Source: Streptomyces sindenensis
GTDB lineage: Bacteria; Actinomycetota; Actinomycetes; Streptomycetales; Streptomycetaceae
Reading direction: 5' to 3'
Length of the DNA: 64,000 bases
NCBI RefSeq assembly: GCF_014649035.1
Contig: NZ_BMSG01000036.1
Span: 1 to 64,000, forward strand
Shown: positions 14,961-26,879 of the stretch, one piece after another
Position numbering within the stretch: the first letter of the stretch is position 1
How the letters are laid out: every line of letters starts with the position of its first letter
Position numbers and translations under genes: made by a program
The notes under the pieces: generated by a model
What the model was told of the DNA's origin: nothing
The model's database searches: none
Seen by the model: only the letters and a program-made list of their open reading frames with translations

Positions 14961-17900
14961 CTACGCGGCCCGGTAGGCCGTGCGCAGCTTGGCCACCGCG
15001 CCCGTCAGATCGCCCTTGAGCAGCAGGTGGTCCGCCTCCGCGAAGGGCCCCGCGACCGCCTGGCCGAACGTCCCGCCGATCTTCTGCTGGACCAGCAGCC
15101 GGGCCTGGTCCACGATCGCCTTGCCCGCCGGGGTCTTCCCCAGCTTCGCCTTCTCGGCGACCTGGGCGGCCACGGCGAGGGCCGTGAGGGTCAGCTCACC
15201 GCCGGCCGGGGGCTTCTTCAGGGTGGTCAGGCCCCAGCCGTACGGGAACTGCGGGTCGTATGTCCGGTCCCCCACGTTGATCGGGAGCTGGGCCTGTGAC
15301 TTCGGCCAGGTCACCGGGAGCTGCCCGGTGAAGGCGCGCTTGCCGTAGAGCACGTCGGCCACCCCGTCGCCCTCGGAGCCGGGCAGCCAGGAGGCCACCA
15401 GGGCGTTGATCTTCCCGAGCTGGTCGCCGATGAGCTGCGGGCGGCCCGAGACGATGAGGACCGCGCACTTCATCGCCGCGCAGACCTTGTCGACCGCCGC
15501 CTTGTCGGCCGCCGTCAGCTCCAGGTCGTGGCCGTTGCCGACGTCCCCGATGCCTTCGGCGTACGGGGTCTCGCCGACGACCACCACACCGACGTCGTAG
15601 CCGTCCGTGGCGGCCGAGGCGTCGCGGGAGTACGTGACGGAGTCGGGGTCCTCCGCCGCCTTCCTCATCCCCTCCAGGATGGTCGTGCCCGGGGTGATGC
15701 TGCCGGAGGAGCCCTGCCAGCTGATCGTCCAGCCGCCGGCCTGGTTGCCGATGTCGTCGGCGTTGGACCCGGCGACGTACACCTTCTGGTTCGGTTCGAG
15801 AGGCAGGACCGCCCCGTCGTTCTTCAGCAGTACCTGGGACTTCGCGACCGCCTCCCGGGCCACCGCGCGGTGTTCGGTCGAGCCGACCTTGCCGAGGTGA
15901 GTGGTGTCCGCGTACGGCTTCTCGAAGAGGCCCAGGCGGAACTTCTGGGTGAGGATGCGGGCGACCGCGTCATCGATACGGGCCTCGCTGATCCGGCCCG
16001 CCGTCACCTCGTCCTTGAGCGTCTTGGTGAAGTCCTGGTACGCCGTCGGGACCATGATCATGTCGAGTCCGGCGTTGACGGAGGTACGGACGTCGCTCGG
16101 GTAGTCGCCGGGGATCTGGTCGATGGCCTGCCAGTCGCTGATGACGAAGCCCTCGAAGCCCATCCGGTCCTTGAGGACGCCGTTGATCATCTCGGCGTTG
16201 GCGTGCATCTTCACCGGGCCCTGACCGTCGCCCAGGATGTCGAGGGAGGAGTACGAGGGCATGATCGTGCCGACGCCCCGCTTCACCGACTCCTCGAACG
16301 GCGACAGGTGCACCGCCTCCAGCTCCTGGCGGGTGACCTTGGTGATGCCCTGGTCGGTCGTGTACGAGCCGGTGGTGGAGGAGCCGAATTCGGTGCCGCC
16401 GTCGCCGACGAAGTGCTTGGCGCTGCCGAGCACCTTGTCGTTGCGGTGCAGGTCTCTGCCGGACGGGCTGCCCTGCATGCCCTGGATGACCGTCTCCATG
16501 GCCTCGACGAGGGCCGGGTCCTCGCCGAATGCCTCGTACGACCGGCCCCAGCGCTCGTCGCGGGTGACGCAGACGCAGGGGGCGAAGTCCCACGGGACGC
16601 CGGTGGCGCGGACTTCCTTCGCGGTGATCGCACCCGTCTTCTCGGCGCTCCTCGGGTCGCGGCCCGCGCCGATGCCGATGTTGTGCGGCATGATCGTCGC
16701 GCCGACGACGTTGTTGTGGCCGTGCACCGCGTCCACGCCGTAGATCAGCGGGATCTGGAAGCGGGTGGCCTGGGCGCGCAGCTGGTAGGCGTCGACCATC
16801 TTGGCCCAGGCGGCCGCCGTGTTCGGGGTGGGGACCGAGCCGCCGCCGGAGAGCAGCGAGCCGAGGTCGTAGGCGGCGATGTCACCGGGGGCGCGGAGCG
16901 CGTTGCGCTCGGCCTGGGTCATCTGGCCGGCCTTCTCGGCGAGCGAGAGGCGTCCCAGCAGGTCGGCGACCCGCTGCTTCACCGGCAGCTTGGCGTTCTG
17001 GTAGGGGAGTCCGTGGGCGTCGATGACGACCTGCGGGTTCTCCCGGGGGGCCTTCGCGCCGGTGACGGTCAGCTCCAGCGGGATCGTCTTCGCCTCGGCG
17101 GGCTTCGACGCCTTCGCCGTGCGGACGGTGACCTTGTGGGTGGTGCCGGACGCGGTGCCCGCCGGGAAGGTGTGGCTGCCGGTGACCGGGGTGTAGTCCT
17201 TGCCGGCCTCCGCCGTGCCGCCCTTGGTGGTGTACGCGACGGTGACCGGCTCCTCGGTGGGGACGGAGCCGGTGGTGGCGACGGAGAGCGTCAGCTCGGC
17301 GGTCGCGCCGTTCCTCACCGGGCGTACGGCCGTGTCGGTGACCACGCTCGCGGTGAGTGCCGGCTCCGCCTTGCCGTACAGCTCGACCGCGTCCAGCGCG
17401 AATTCGCCGGGCGCTCCACCGGGGAGGGTGAGGGCGTAGCCCCACATCTCGTTCAGGCCGAGGACCTGGTCGATGCCGCCGACGGGCTGGTAGTCGGCCC
17501 GGTAGACGAAGTCCGCGAAGGGGATCTCGACGAGGTGCCAGCCCTCCCAGTCGTCGGTGAAGGAGGTCGTCCACAGTTCGGACGCGCCGCCGTTGGCGCC
17601 GCCGTCCTTGATCTCGAAGTTGACGCGCTTGCCCGAACCGGGCGGCAGGGGTGCGGTGTTCTGGCCGTACCACCAGAAGCGGATGCCCTTGTGGGCGGTC
17701 CAGTTCTGCGGCGGGGTGTCCACGGCGAACTCATGGCTGAACCCGCCGTAGGCGCTGATGTCGTAGGAGCCTTCGAGGACCTGCTCGCCCTCGGGGGCGT
17801 CCGCGCGTTCGGCCAGTTCGAGCTGCGGGTGGTCGTCCGCGTCGCCGCCCCAGGTGAAGATGGCGTCGGCGGGCGGGGTGTTGCCGAGCGGCACCTCGCC

Positions 17901-18062
17901 CTCGAAGCGGTCGATGAGGACGGGGGCGGGTTCGTCGGCCGCGGCCGCGGGGCCGGTGGCCGATCCGGCGAGCAGGGTGGCCAGGACGGCCGCGGCGGCG
18001 AAGGCGGCCGTCGCGGGTCTGCTTCTGCCCTTGCGGGGGCGGGTGTGCGGAATGCGGGGCAT
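14961..18062 (-). CDS. Secreted multidomain GH3 beta-glucosidase / exo-beta-glucanase
   Basis: A 1033-residue exported glycoside hydrolase. A signal peptide ends near residue 42 (PAAAADE). Residues 45-235 look like a CBM11/CIA30-type jelly-roll, 236-335 like a Calx-beta module ('GGTAEAGKDYTPVTGSHTF'), and 355-715 form the GH3 barrel. 'GFVISDWQAID' supplies the nucleophile Asp643, and 'RDERWGRSYEAFGEDP' is the substrate-pocket motif. Residues 730-935 are the GH3 C-domain, with a helical tail. It should remove glucose from the ends of beta-glucan oligomers outside the cell. It is the last gene of the beta-glucoside locus, and a CebR-like box overlaps its ribosome-binding region. Confidence 0.92.
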   Translation of the reverse strand: MPRIPHTRPRKGRSRPATAAFAAAAVLATLLAGSATGPAAAADEPAPVLIDRFEGEVPLGNTPPADAIFTWGGDADDHPQLELAERADAPEGEQVLEGSYDISAYGGFSHEFAVDTPPQNWTAHKGIRFWWYGQNTAPLPPGSGKRVNFEIKDGGANGGASELWTTSFTDDWEGWHLVEIPFADFVYRADYQPVGGIDQVLGLNEMWGYALTLPGGAPGEFALDAVELYGKAEPALTASVVTDTAVRPVRNGATAELTLSVATTGSVPTEEPVTVAYTTKGGTAEAGKDYTPVTGSHTFPAGTASGTTHKVTVRTAKASKPAEAKTIPLELTVTGAKAPRENPQVVIDAHGLPYQNAKLPVKQRVADLLGRLSLAEKAGQMTQAERNALRAPGDIAAYDLGSLLSGGGSVPTPNTAAAWAKMVDAYQLRAQATRFQIPLIYGVDAVHGHNNVVGATIMPHNIGIGAGRDPRSAEKTGAITAKEVRATGVPWDFAPCVCVTRDERWGRSYEAFGEDPALVEAMETVIQGMQGSPSGRDLHRNDKVLGSAKHFVGDGGTEFGSSTTGSYTTDQGITKVTRQELEAVHLSPFEESVKRGVGTIMPSYSSLDILGDGQGPVKMHANAEMINGVLKDRMGFEGFVISDWQAIDQIPGDYPSDVRTSVNAGLDMIMVPTAYQDFTKTLKDEVTAGRISEARIDDAVARILTQKFRLGLFEKPYADTTHLGKVGSTEHRAVAREAVAKSQVLLKNDGAVLPLEPNQKVYVAGSNADDIGNQAGGWTISWQGSSGSITPGTTILEGMRKAAEDPDSVTYSRDASAATDGYDVGVVVVGETPYAEGIGDVGNGHDLELTAADKAAVDKVCAAMKCAVLIVSGRPQLIGDQLGKINALVASWLPGSEGDGVADVLYGKRAFTGQLPVTWPKSQAQLPINVGDRTYDPQFPYGWGLTTLKKPPAGGELTLTALAVAAQVAEKAKLGKTPAGKAIVDQARLLVQQKIGGTFGQAVAGPFAEADHLLLKGDLTGAVAKLRTAYRAA

Positions 18063-18065
18063 CTG

Positions 18066-18079
18066 TGGGAGCGCTCTCT
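18066..18079 (-). promoter_or_regulatory. CebR-like operator before the GH3 gene
   Basis: TGGGAGCGCTCTCT matches the Streptomyces CebR consensus TGGGAGCGCTCCCA at 12 of 14 positions, with an intact left half and core. It starts four bases upstream of the GH3 start codon, so a bound repressor would cover the ribosome site and early transcript. The match to the consensus is from memory of cellulose-utilisation regulons. Confidence 0.5.
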
Positions 18080-18129
18080 TTCCGGTGTCGGGGGTGCCGG
18101 GCGTTGTTACGGATCAGAGGGGCGGGGTG

Positions 18130-19545
<1,416 letters not shown>

Positions 19546-19577
19546 CGGTCTCCGTACGTGGCAGGGGAGGGGCCGGG

Positions 19578-20560
<983 letters not shown>

Positions 20561-20564
<4 letters not shown>

Positions 20565-21565
20565 GGGCGCGGCTCCTTGCTGCTGTGCTCGCGGGGTCCG
20601 TCGCCGGTGGACTTCCGGGCGACCGGGGTGAAGCCGACGCGCATCCTCACCTTCCGGGAGGAGCCGGTGGCGGTGCGCAGGCGGGGGTTGACGAACTCGT
20701 CGATGCCGAAGTTGATGAGGGCGAGCGCGGTGCCCAGCAGGGCGATGCACAGGCCGGCCGGGACGAACCACCACCAGGCTCCCTGGGCGAGGGCCTGGTT
20801 GGACTGGGCCCAGAAGAGGACGGTGCCCCAGTTCCAGTGGGAGATGTCGGCGACGCCGATGAAGGCGAGGGTGATCTCGGTGAGGACGGCGAAGATGACC
20901 GTGCCGACGAAGCCGGAGGCGATGACGGCGGTGAGGTTCGGCAGGATCTCGAAGAGGATGATGCGCGGGGTCGACTCGCCCGTGGCGCGGGCGGCCTCCA
21001 CGTAGTCGCGGCGGCGCAGCGACAGGGTCTGGGCGCGCAGGATCCGCGATCCCCAGGCCCAGGAGGTCAGGGCGATGGCGACGGCGATGACGAGGTCGCC
21101 GGTGTCGGGGACGAAGCTGGCGACGATGATGATCAGCGGGAGTCCGGGCAGCACCAGGAAGATGTTGGAGAGCGCGGAGAGGATCTCGTCGACCGCTCCG
21201 CCGAGGAATCCGGCGCTGACCCCGATCAGGACGGACAGCGCGGTGGCGATGGCGGCGGCGAGCAGTCCGACGACGAGGACGCCCCGGGTGCCGACGAGGA
21301 TCTGCGAGAAGACGTCCTGCCCGGTGTGCGTGGTGCCGAACCAGTGGTCGGCGGAGGGCGGTTGGAGGAGCTGGTCGCTCATGGCGTCGGGGTCGTAGGG
21401 GGCGAGCCAGGGCCCGGCGATGGCCAGCAGGACGAAGAACGCCAGGATGATCAGGCCGGTGCGGGTCTTCCCGCCGCGCAGGAACCGGAGCCGGGCCCGG
21501 CGGGTGGGGGCCGTGGGCGGGGGCGCGTCGTCGAGGGCGGCGACGTCGGTGGCGGTGATGGACAT
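20561..21565 (-). CDS. Peptide-type ABC transporter permease (DppC-like)
   Basis: A 334-residue permease with the DppC layout: an N-terminal cytoplasmic segment, one helix (about 35-55, 'GLIILAFFVLLAIAGPWLAP'), a periplasmic loop containing 'HWFGTTHTGQDVFSQI', then five helices. The EAA-loop for ATPase docking is 'YVEAARATGESTPRIILFEILPN'. It lies between the DppB-like permease, 61 bases upstream, and the DppD-like ATPase, which it overlaps. The family normally imports di- or oligopeptides, nickel or, in some lineages, oligosaccharides. Confidence 0.9.
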
Positions 21566-21626
21566 GGGGCCTCAGGCCTTCCGGATACGGGGGCGGGCGG
21601 CGCGGACGCGGGTGGTGGGCACGGGG

Positions 21627-22607
21627 CTACGCCTCCTTCCGGGTACGGGGGTCGAGGGCGGCGTAGACGAGGTCGGCGAGCAGGTTCGCGGCGAGGACGG
21701 AGAGCGTGATGATGAGGAAGACGCCCTGCATCAGCGGGTAGTCCTTGGCGCCGACCGCCTGGAGCAGCTGGAAGCCGATGCCCGGGTAGGTGAAGACCAT
21801 CTCGACGAGCAGGGTGCCGCCGACGATGAAGCCGAGGGAGAGGGCGAAGCCGGAGATGTTGGGGAGGACCGCGTTGCGGGCGGCGTAGCCGAACATCACG
21901 CGCCGCTCGGAGAGCCCCTTGGCCTGGGCGACCATCACGTAGTCCTCGGAGGAGACGGTGACCATCATGTTCCGCATGCCGAGGATCCAGCCGGCGACCG
22001 CGCTGAGGACGATCGTCACGCCGGGCAGCACCGCGTGGTAGAGGGCGCTGGAGACGAACGGCCAGTCGAAGGCCGGGACGAGCGCGTTGTCGTAGCCGCC
22101 GGAGTTGGGGAACAGCGCCCACTTCTCGGCGAACACGGCGATGGCGACGAGACCCAGCCAGAAGTAGGGGATGGAGGAGATGAAGGTGGTGACGGGCAGC
22201 AGCCCGTCCAGCCACGAGCCGCGCTTCCAGCCGCTGTAGACGCCGATGCCGGTGCCGAGGACGAAGCTGATGAGCGTGGTGGTGCCGACCAGGGCCAGCG
22301 TCCAGGGCAGGGACTGGCCGATGACCTCGCTGACCGGGGTGGGGAAGAAGGTGAAGGAGAGGCCGAGGTCGCCGTCGAGGAGGTGGGCCCAGTAGTCGGT
22401 GTACTGCTGCCACATCGACTGCTGCTCGTCGAGGCCGAAGAGGGCCTTGAGCGAGTCGATGGCCTTGGTGTCGAGCTGCCCCTGGTAGCGGCTGAGGAGG
22501 GCCTGTACGGGATCGCCCGGCATGAGCCGGGGGATGAGGAAGTTGATGGTGATCGCGGCCCACGCGGTGACGGCGTAGAACGCGAGGCGCTGGAGGAGGT
22601 ACTTCAC
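21627..22607 (-). CDS. Peptide-type ABC transporter permease (DppB-like)
   Basis: A 326-residue permease with six predicted helices: the first at 8-28 ('[20 protein letters not shown]') and the rest from about 105 on. The DppB-type start [10 protein letters not shown] and the docking loop '[23 protein letters not shown]' are diagnostic. The GTG start has AGGAGG upstream and overlaps the stop of the preceding ATPase gene (GTGA), so the two are coupled. It forms a heterodimer with the DppC-like protein. Confidence 0.9.
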   Translation of the reverse strand: MKYLLQRLAFYAVTAWAAITINFLIPRLMPGDPVQALLSRYQGQLDTKAIDSLKALFGLDEQQSMWQQYTDYWAHLLDGDLGLSFTFFPTPVSEVIGQSLPWTLALVGTTTLISFVLGTGIGVYSGWKRGSWLDGLLPVTTFISSIPYFWLGLVAIAVFAEKWALFPNSGGYDNALVPAFDWPFVSSALYHAVLPGVTIVLSAVAGWILGMRNMMVTVSSEDYVMVAQAKGLSERRVMFGYAARNAVLPNISGFALSLGFIVGGTLLVEMVFTYPGIGFQLLQAVGAKDYPLMQGVFLIITLSVLAANLLADLVYAALDPRTRKEA

Positions 22608-23716
22608 CGGGTGGCCTCCTTCGCAACCGTGCGGACCGCCACCGGTTCCGTGCCGTTCGCGGCCGCCCCCTCGTACAGCCAGCAGGCGGCCCACTGGCCC
22701 TGTGGCAGGTCGAAGCGCGGTGGCAGTTCGGTGCGGCAGCGCTCCATCGCCTGCGGGCAGCGGGGGTGGAAGCGGCAGCCGGCGGGCGGGGTGATCAGGG
22801 AGGGCGGTTCGCCGGTGCCGGTCTCCTCCTGTTCCTCGTCGGCGGCGATCCGGTCCGGGTCGGGCGCGGAGGCGATCAGCAGCTGGGTGTAGGGGTGGGC
22901 GGGGTGCTGGGTGACGCGTTCGCTGTCGCCGCCCTCGACGATCCGGCCCGCGTACATGACGAGGGTGGTGTCGGCGAAGTAGCGGGCCGAGGCGATGTCG
23001 TGGGTGATGTAGAGGATCGCGAGGTGGAGGCGTTCCTTGAGGTCGCGCAGGAGGTTGAGGACGCCGAGCCGGATCGACACGTCGAGCATCGAGACGGGTT
23101 CGTCGGCGAGGAGGACCTGCGGGTCGGCGCCGAGCGCCCGGGCGATGGCGACGCGCTGGCGCTGCCCGCCCGACAGTTCGTGCGGGAACTTGTCCAGGAA
23201 CTGCTGCGGCGGGGTCAGCTGGACCCTGCCCAGCAGGGCGGCCAGGTTCTCCTCCAGCTCCGCCTTCCCGTTGCCCGCCCGGCCGTGGATCTTCAGGGCG
23301 CGGGTCAGGTGGTAGCGCACGGTGTGCACCGGGTTCAGCGAGGCGAAGGGGTCCTGGAAGATCAGCTGGACCCGGCGGACGTAACGGCGGAAGGACCGGC
23401 CACGACCGGCGGCCACCGGCTGGCCGCCGAGCCGTATCTCACCCGAGGTGAGCGGATAGAGCTGGGCGAGCAGGCGGGCGACGGTGGACTTGCCCGAGCC
23501 GGACTCCCCCACCAGAGCCGTGACGGTGCCGCGTCTCAGCCGGAGCGAGACGTCGTCGACGGCGTGGACGCTGCGGCGCTCGCGGGCGAACAGGTCGCGT
23601 GCGGTGCGGCGCAGGGGAAAGTGCTTGGTGACTCCGCGCGCTTCCAGCACCACGTCGGTGCCGGTGGGCGCGGGCTCGGAGCCGGTCCGCGCGTGCTCGG
23701 GCTGATCGCTGGTCAT
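22604..23716 (-). CDS. Peptide-type ABC transporter ATP-binding protein (DppF-like)
   Basis: A 370-residue ATPase with Walker A 'GESGSGKST' near residue 74, the Q-loop '[12 protein letters not shown]', the signature 'LSGGQRQRV', Walker B '[12 protein letters not shown]' and the H-loop 'YITHDIASA'. The C-terminal oligopeptide-type extension with paired cysteines ('[15 protein letters not shown]') is present. It is placed directly after the binding-protein gene (42 bases) and before the permeases. The order binding protein-DppF-DppB-DppC-DppD differs from the commoner binding protein-B-C-D-F arrangement. Confidence 0.9.
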   Translation of the reverse strand: MTSDQPEHARTGSEPAPTGTDVVLEARGVTKHFPLRRTARDLFARERRSVHAVDDVSLRLRRGTVTALVGESGSGKSTVARLLAQLYPLTSGEIRLGGQPVAAGRGRSFRRYVRRVQLIFQDPFASLNPVHTVRYHLTRALKIHGRAGNGKAELEENLAALLGRVQLTPPQQFLDKFPHELSGGQRQRVAIARALGADPQVLLADEPVSMLDVSIRLGVLNLLRDLKERLHLAILYITHDIASARYFADTTLVMYAGRIVEGGDSERVTQHPAHPYTQLLIASAPDPDRIAADEEQEETGTGEPPSLITPPAGCRFHPRCPQAMERCRTELPPRFDLPQGQWAACWLYEGAAANGTEPVAVRTVAKEATR

Positions 23717-23758
23717 GGCCGGTTTCCCGTCTTCTTCCCGTCCGGTCTTTCCCCGTGC

Positions 23759-25435
23759 CTACTTGGTGGAGGGCTTGAGGTTGAGCACGATCTCCAGCGC
23801 GGTCCGCTGGGTGTGCTGCGGCGGGGCGTAGGGGTCCGCCTCGGTGGGCCAGCCGATCCAGTTCTTCGTGGAGTACTCGGCCCCGATGGGCGCGGCGGCC
23901 GTCGGGATCATGGGGGCCTGCTCGACGAAGATCTTCTGGAGGGTGTTGAGGGCCTTGGTCCGGGCGGCGTCGGTGGTGGCGCCCGCGTACTCCTTGAGCG
24001 CGGCCGTCGCCTCGGCGTTCTTGAAGCGGCCGAAGTTGCCCGCCTGGGAGCTCTTGCCGATGGGCTGGACGATCGCCCCGTCCATGATGTTCTGGTACAT
24101 GTCGTAGGGCGTGGCGCCGCTGTTGGTCCAGTGCAGGGTGGCGTCGAAGTTGCCGTTGGCCACGTCGGTGCCCCAGGCCTCGGCGGTCTGGGTCTTGACC
24201 TTGGCCTCGATGCCGAGTTCCTTGATGTTGTCCTTGATGATCGCGAGTCCGGTGATGTAGTCGTTCCATCCGGCCGGGTCGGTGAGGGTGAGGGTGACCG
24301 GCTTGCCGCCGGGGTCCTTGAGCACGCCACCGCTGAGCTTGAATCCGGCCTCGGCGAGCAGCTTCTTGGCGCCGGCGACATCGGGCTTGGTGGTGGCGTT
24401 CTCGAACTCGGGGGCGAGGAAGGGCTCACCGGCGGGGAGCGGGATGCCGGTGGGGTTGGTGATCTCCGGGTAGAGCGTGGCCTGGGCCTGGACGTGGATG
24501 GCCTTGCGGTCGACGACCATCGCCATGGCCCGGCGCAGGGCCGGGTTGTCGAAGGGCTTGCGGGTGGTGTTGAACCACAGTCCGTGGACGCCGAGGCCGG
24601 AGGGGAACCAGAGGTGGTGGTTCTTGGGGTCCTTGTCGAGGAACAGCTGCTTGTGGTTCGGCATGAAGACGAAGGACCACTCCATCTTGCCGGTGGCCAG
24701 CGCTGTGGTGGCGGCGCTGTTGTCGTTGTAGGCGGTGTAGCGCAGCTCCTTGACCTTGGTCTCGCCGTTCCAGTAGGTCGGCGTGGCGGTCAGGGTGGTG
24801 GTCTGCGGGGTGAACGTCTTGAGCTTGTACGGTCCGGAGCCGACCGGGTTGCGGTTGGGCCAGGTCTCCGGGTTGTCGACCTTTTCCCAGATGTGCTTGG
24901 GCACGATGAAGGTCTGGATGATCTTGTTCTGGTTGACGAACTGGCTCTCCTTGAACGTCAGCACGACCTGCTTGCCCTTGACTGCGACCCCGTCGAAGGG
25001 GACGCCGTCGCCGTTGAGCGCCGGGTGCTTCTTCAGCAGGTTGAAGGTGAACTCGACGTCGGCGGCGGTCAGGGGCTTGCCGTCGGCCCACTCGGCCCGC
25101 TCGTCCAAAGTGAAGGTGACCTTGGTGAAGTTGTCCTCCCAGGTCCACTCGGTGGCGAGCCAGGGGTCGGCCTTCTCGGTGGGCCGGATCATGTTCGTCA
25201 TCGCCAGCGGCTCGTAGATCATGTGGCGGTAGCCGAGGACCGCTCCGGCCGAGGTCGTCAGGAACGGGTTGCTGTTGTTCGTCTGCGGCCCGTCCGGTTT
25301 GCCGAGGGTCAGTACACCGGCGGCCCCGCCGCCCTTGTTGGCACCCGAGTTGGCGTTCGAGCAACCGGCGGCGAGCGCCACCACGACGGTGGCTGCGGCG
25401 ACCGCTCTGAGGGTGGTGCGACGGCGTACGGACAT
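23759..25435 (-). CDS. Lipoprotein substrate-binding protein of the peptide/oligosaccharide ABC family (SBP family 5)
   Basis: A 558-residue extracytoplasmic lipoprotein. The signal ends in the lipobox 'LAAGC' with Cys25 as the lipidated residue, followed by a Ser/Asn/Gly linker. The chain has the SBP_bac_5 features: 'MIYEPLAMTNM', 'WADGKPLTAADVEFTFNLLKK' and 'NPALRRAMAMVVDRK'. The family binds peptides, nickel or, in a subgroup, cello-oligosaccharides and other glycans. Encoded between a LacI regulator and GH1/GH3 enzymes, a beta-glucan oligomer is the best guess for its ligand. The start MSVRRRTT was chosen for its signal peptide; the track upstream has no ribosome site. Confidence 0.9.
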   Translation of the reverse strand: MSVRRRTTLRAVAAATVVVALAAGCSNANSGANKGGGAAGVLTLGKPDGPQTNNSNPFLTTSAGAVLGYRHMIYEPLAMTNMIRPTEKADPWLATEWTWEDNFTKVTFTLDERAEWADGKPLTAADVEFTFNLLKKHPALNGDGVPFDGVAVKGKQVVLTFKESQFVNQNKIIQTFIVPKHIWEKVDNPETWPNRNPVGSGPYKLKTFTPQTTTLTATPTYWNGETKVKELRYTAYNDNSAATTALATGKMEWSFVFMPNHKQLFLDKDPKNHHLWFPSGLGVHGLWFNTTRKPFDNPALRRAMAMVVDRKAIHVQAQATLYPEITNPTGIPLPAGEPFLAPEFENATTKPDVAGAKKLLAEAGFKLSGGVLKDPGGKPVTLTLTDPAGWNDYITGLAIIKDNIKELGIEAKVKTQTAEAWGTDVANGNFDATLHWTNSGATPYDMYQNIMDGAIVQPIGKSSQAGNFGRFKNAEATAALKEYAGATTDAARTKALNTLQKIFVEQAPMIPTAAAPIGAEYSTKNWIGWPTEADPYAPPQHTQRTALEIVLNLKPSTK

Positions 25436-25521
25436 GGCGACTCCAGGAAGGGGCTGCCGGGTCTGGGAGATCCCGGCGGGCGGAAAGTGCGAGGCGGGGC
25501 GCGGCCGGGCGGCCGGGTCCG

Positions 25522-26496
25522 TCACGGCGCCGAGTGGCGCACGACCAGTTCGGTGGGCAGCACGGCCGGTCCGTCGGGTACGGGCGTGCCGGCGAGGTGG
25601 GAGAGCAGCATCCGGGCCGCCGTCTCGCCCATGCGTCGGGTGGGCTGGCGCACGGTGGTCAGCGGCGGTTCGGTGTGTTCGGCCATCGGGATGTCGTCGA
25701 AGCCGACGACGGCGATGTCGTCCGGGACCCGGCGCCCGGCGGCCCGCAGGGCGCGGAGCACGCCCGCGGCGCTGATGTCGTTGTGCGCGAAGACCGAGTC
25801 GAACGTGACGTCCCGCGCGAGGAGTTCCTCGACGGCGAGCCGGCCGCCGCGTTCGGTGAAGTCCCCTTCGACGACCAGATCGGTGGGCAGGACGGAGCGG
25901 AATCCGTTGAGCCGGTCCCGTACGCAGCCGAAGTGCTGGGGGCCGGTCAGGACCAGGGGCCGGGTGCGTCCGGCGGCGTGCAGGTGGCGGGCCGCGGACG
26001 CGCCTCCCTCGTGGTTGGTGGTCACGACGGAGGGGAACTCGGGGTGGTGGCCGCGGTCGTCGATGAGCACGATCGGCAGGCCGTCGCGGTGCAGTTCGGT
26101 GAGGTGGCCGAGGGTGTTCTCGGGTTCCACGACGACGAGCCCGTCGAAGGCGCGCGCGGACACCTGGCTGGTGAAGCGCTGGACGGACTCGGCCCCGCGG
26201 TTGCAGGTGAACAGCAGCAGCCCGTGGTCGGCCGCCTCGACGGTGTCGACGACGCCCTGGAGCAGTTCGCCCATCCACGGCCAGGTCAGCGAGGGCACGA
26301 GCATCCCGACCGTACGGCTGGAGCCGCGGGCGAGACCGACGGCACCGGAGCTGGGTACGTAGCCGAGCTGTGCGATCACTTCACGAACACGGGCGGCCGT
26401 GGTCCGGTCCACCTCGCCCTTGGTGTTGATGACCCGGGACACGGTGGTCTTGCTGACGCCGGCCTCACGGGCGACATCGGCGATGGTGACGCGCAT
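25522..26496 (-). CDS. LacI-family transcriptional regulator
   Basis: A 324-residue repressor. Residues 1-50 carry the LacI helix-turn-helix and hinge ('VTIADVAREAGVSKTTVSRV' then 'VIAQLGYVPS'), with the periplasmic-binding-protein-like sensor domain from 60 to 324. Typical segments are 'LARGSSRTVGMLVPSLTWP' and 'VFAHNDISAAGVLRALRAAG'. The ATG start has GGAGG upstream; a longer open frame exists only because a palindrome upstream is translated as PVPEPVPE. It leads the beta-glucoside locus in the same direction, 86 bases before the binding-protein gene, so it is probably the local repressor. The ligand is likely a beta-glucoside. Confidence 0.92.
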   Translation of the reverse strand: MRVTIADVAREAGVSKTTVSRVINTKGEVDRTTAARVREVIAQLGYVPSSGAVGLARGSSRTVGMLVPSLTWPWMGELLQGVVDTVEAADHGLLLFTCNRGAESVQRFTSQVSARAFDGLVVVEPENTLGHLTELHRDGLPIVLIDDRGHHPEFPSVVTTNHEGGASAARHLHAAGRTRPLVLTGPQHFGCVRDRLNGFRSVLPTDLVVEGDFTERGGRLAVEELLARDVTFDSVFAHNDISAAGVLRALRAAGRRVPDDIAVVGFDDIPMAEHTEPPLTTVRQPTRRMGETAARMLLSHLAGTPVPDGPAVLPTELVVRHSAP

Positions 26497-26879
26497 CCGG
26501 TCCTCCAGGGGGCCAGGCGGGGCGGAAGAGGGCAGGCGGGGGCAGGGCGCGGGCAGGCTTGGGGAGAGATGCTCCGGTACCGGTTCCGGAACCGGTACCG
26601 GCGTTGCGGCGTGAGTTAACCGCGCCGACACAGGGCCGTCAATACTTCACGTCGAGATCGGTCCGGACCCATGGAGCAGCCGAGCGGTGACATGCCATGC
26701 GTTCACCTCTTGAACGATCAACCCCCACATGGAAGCCTTGAAGCGGTAAGCCCCCGACACCTCGGCTTCTCCCAACGGGCTCACCCATCGTTCCGCTCAG
26801 TGCATGTAATGACGGGGCCCATCCACGGTCGACTCGCTACGCTGAACGGGTTCTCTAGGATCATTGAGGGGCGGGACCC
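26497..26879. other. Intergenic region between the LacI and AIPR genes
   Basis: About 380 bases of mixed composition. The LacI side is very GC-rich and contains a 28-base palindrome. From about 26,640 towards the AIPR gene the DNA is visibly less GC-rich and matches the composition of that gene. One open frame of 89 codons runs through it, but it lacks a ribosome site, runs into the AIPR gene in another frame and is probably not coding. No att site, tRNA or inverted-repeat border was found. Confidence 0.5.
26574..26601. promoter_or_regulatory. 28-bp perfect palindrome upstream of the LacI gene
   Basis: The 14-base half CCGGTACCGGTTCC is followed immediately by its exact complement. It lies 77 bases before the LacI start codon, where a promoter or operator is expected, and is itself made of smaller CCGGTACCGG palindromes. 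It is likely an operator for the LacI protein or another dimeric regulator. It is not CebR-like. Confidence 0.5.

Noticed and set aside
22766-26362. 1198-codon plus-strand open frame
   Set aside because: Antisense to the ABC transporter and LacI genes, which have complete motifs and overlapping stops; the plus frame has none.
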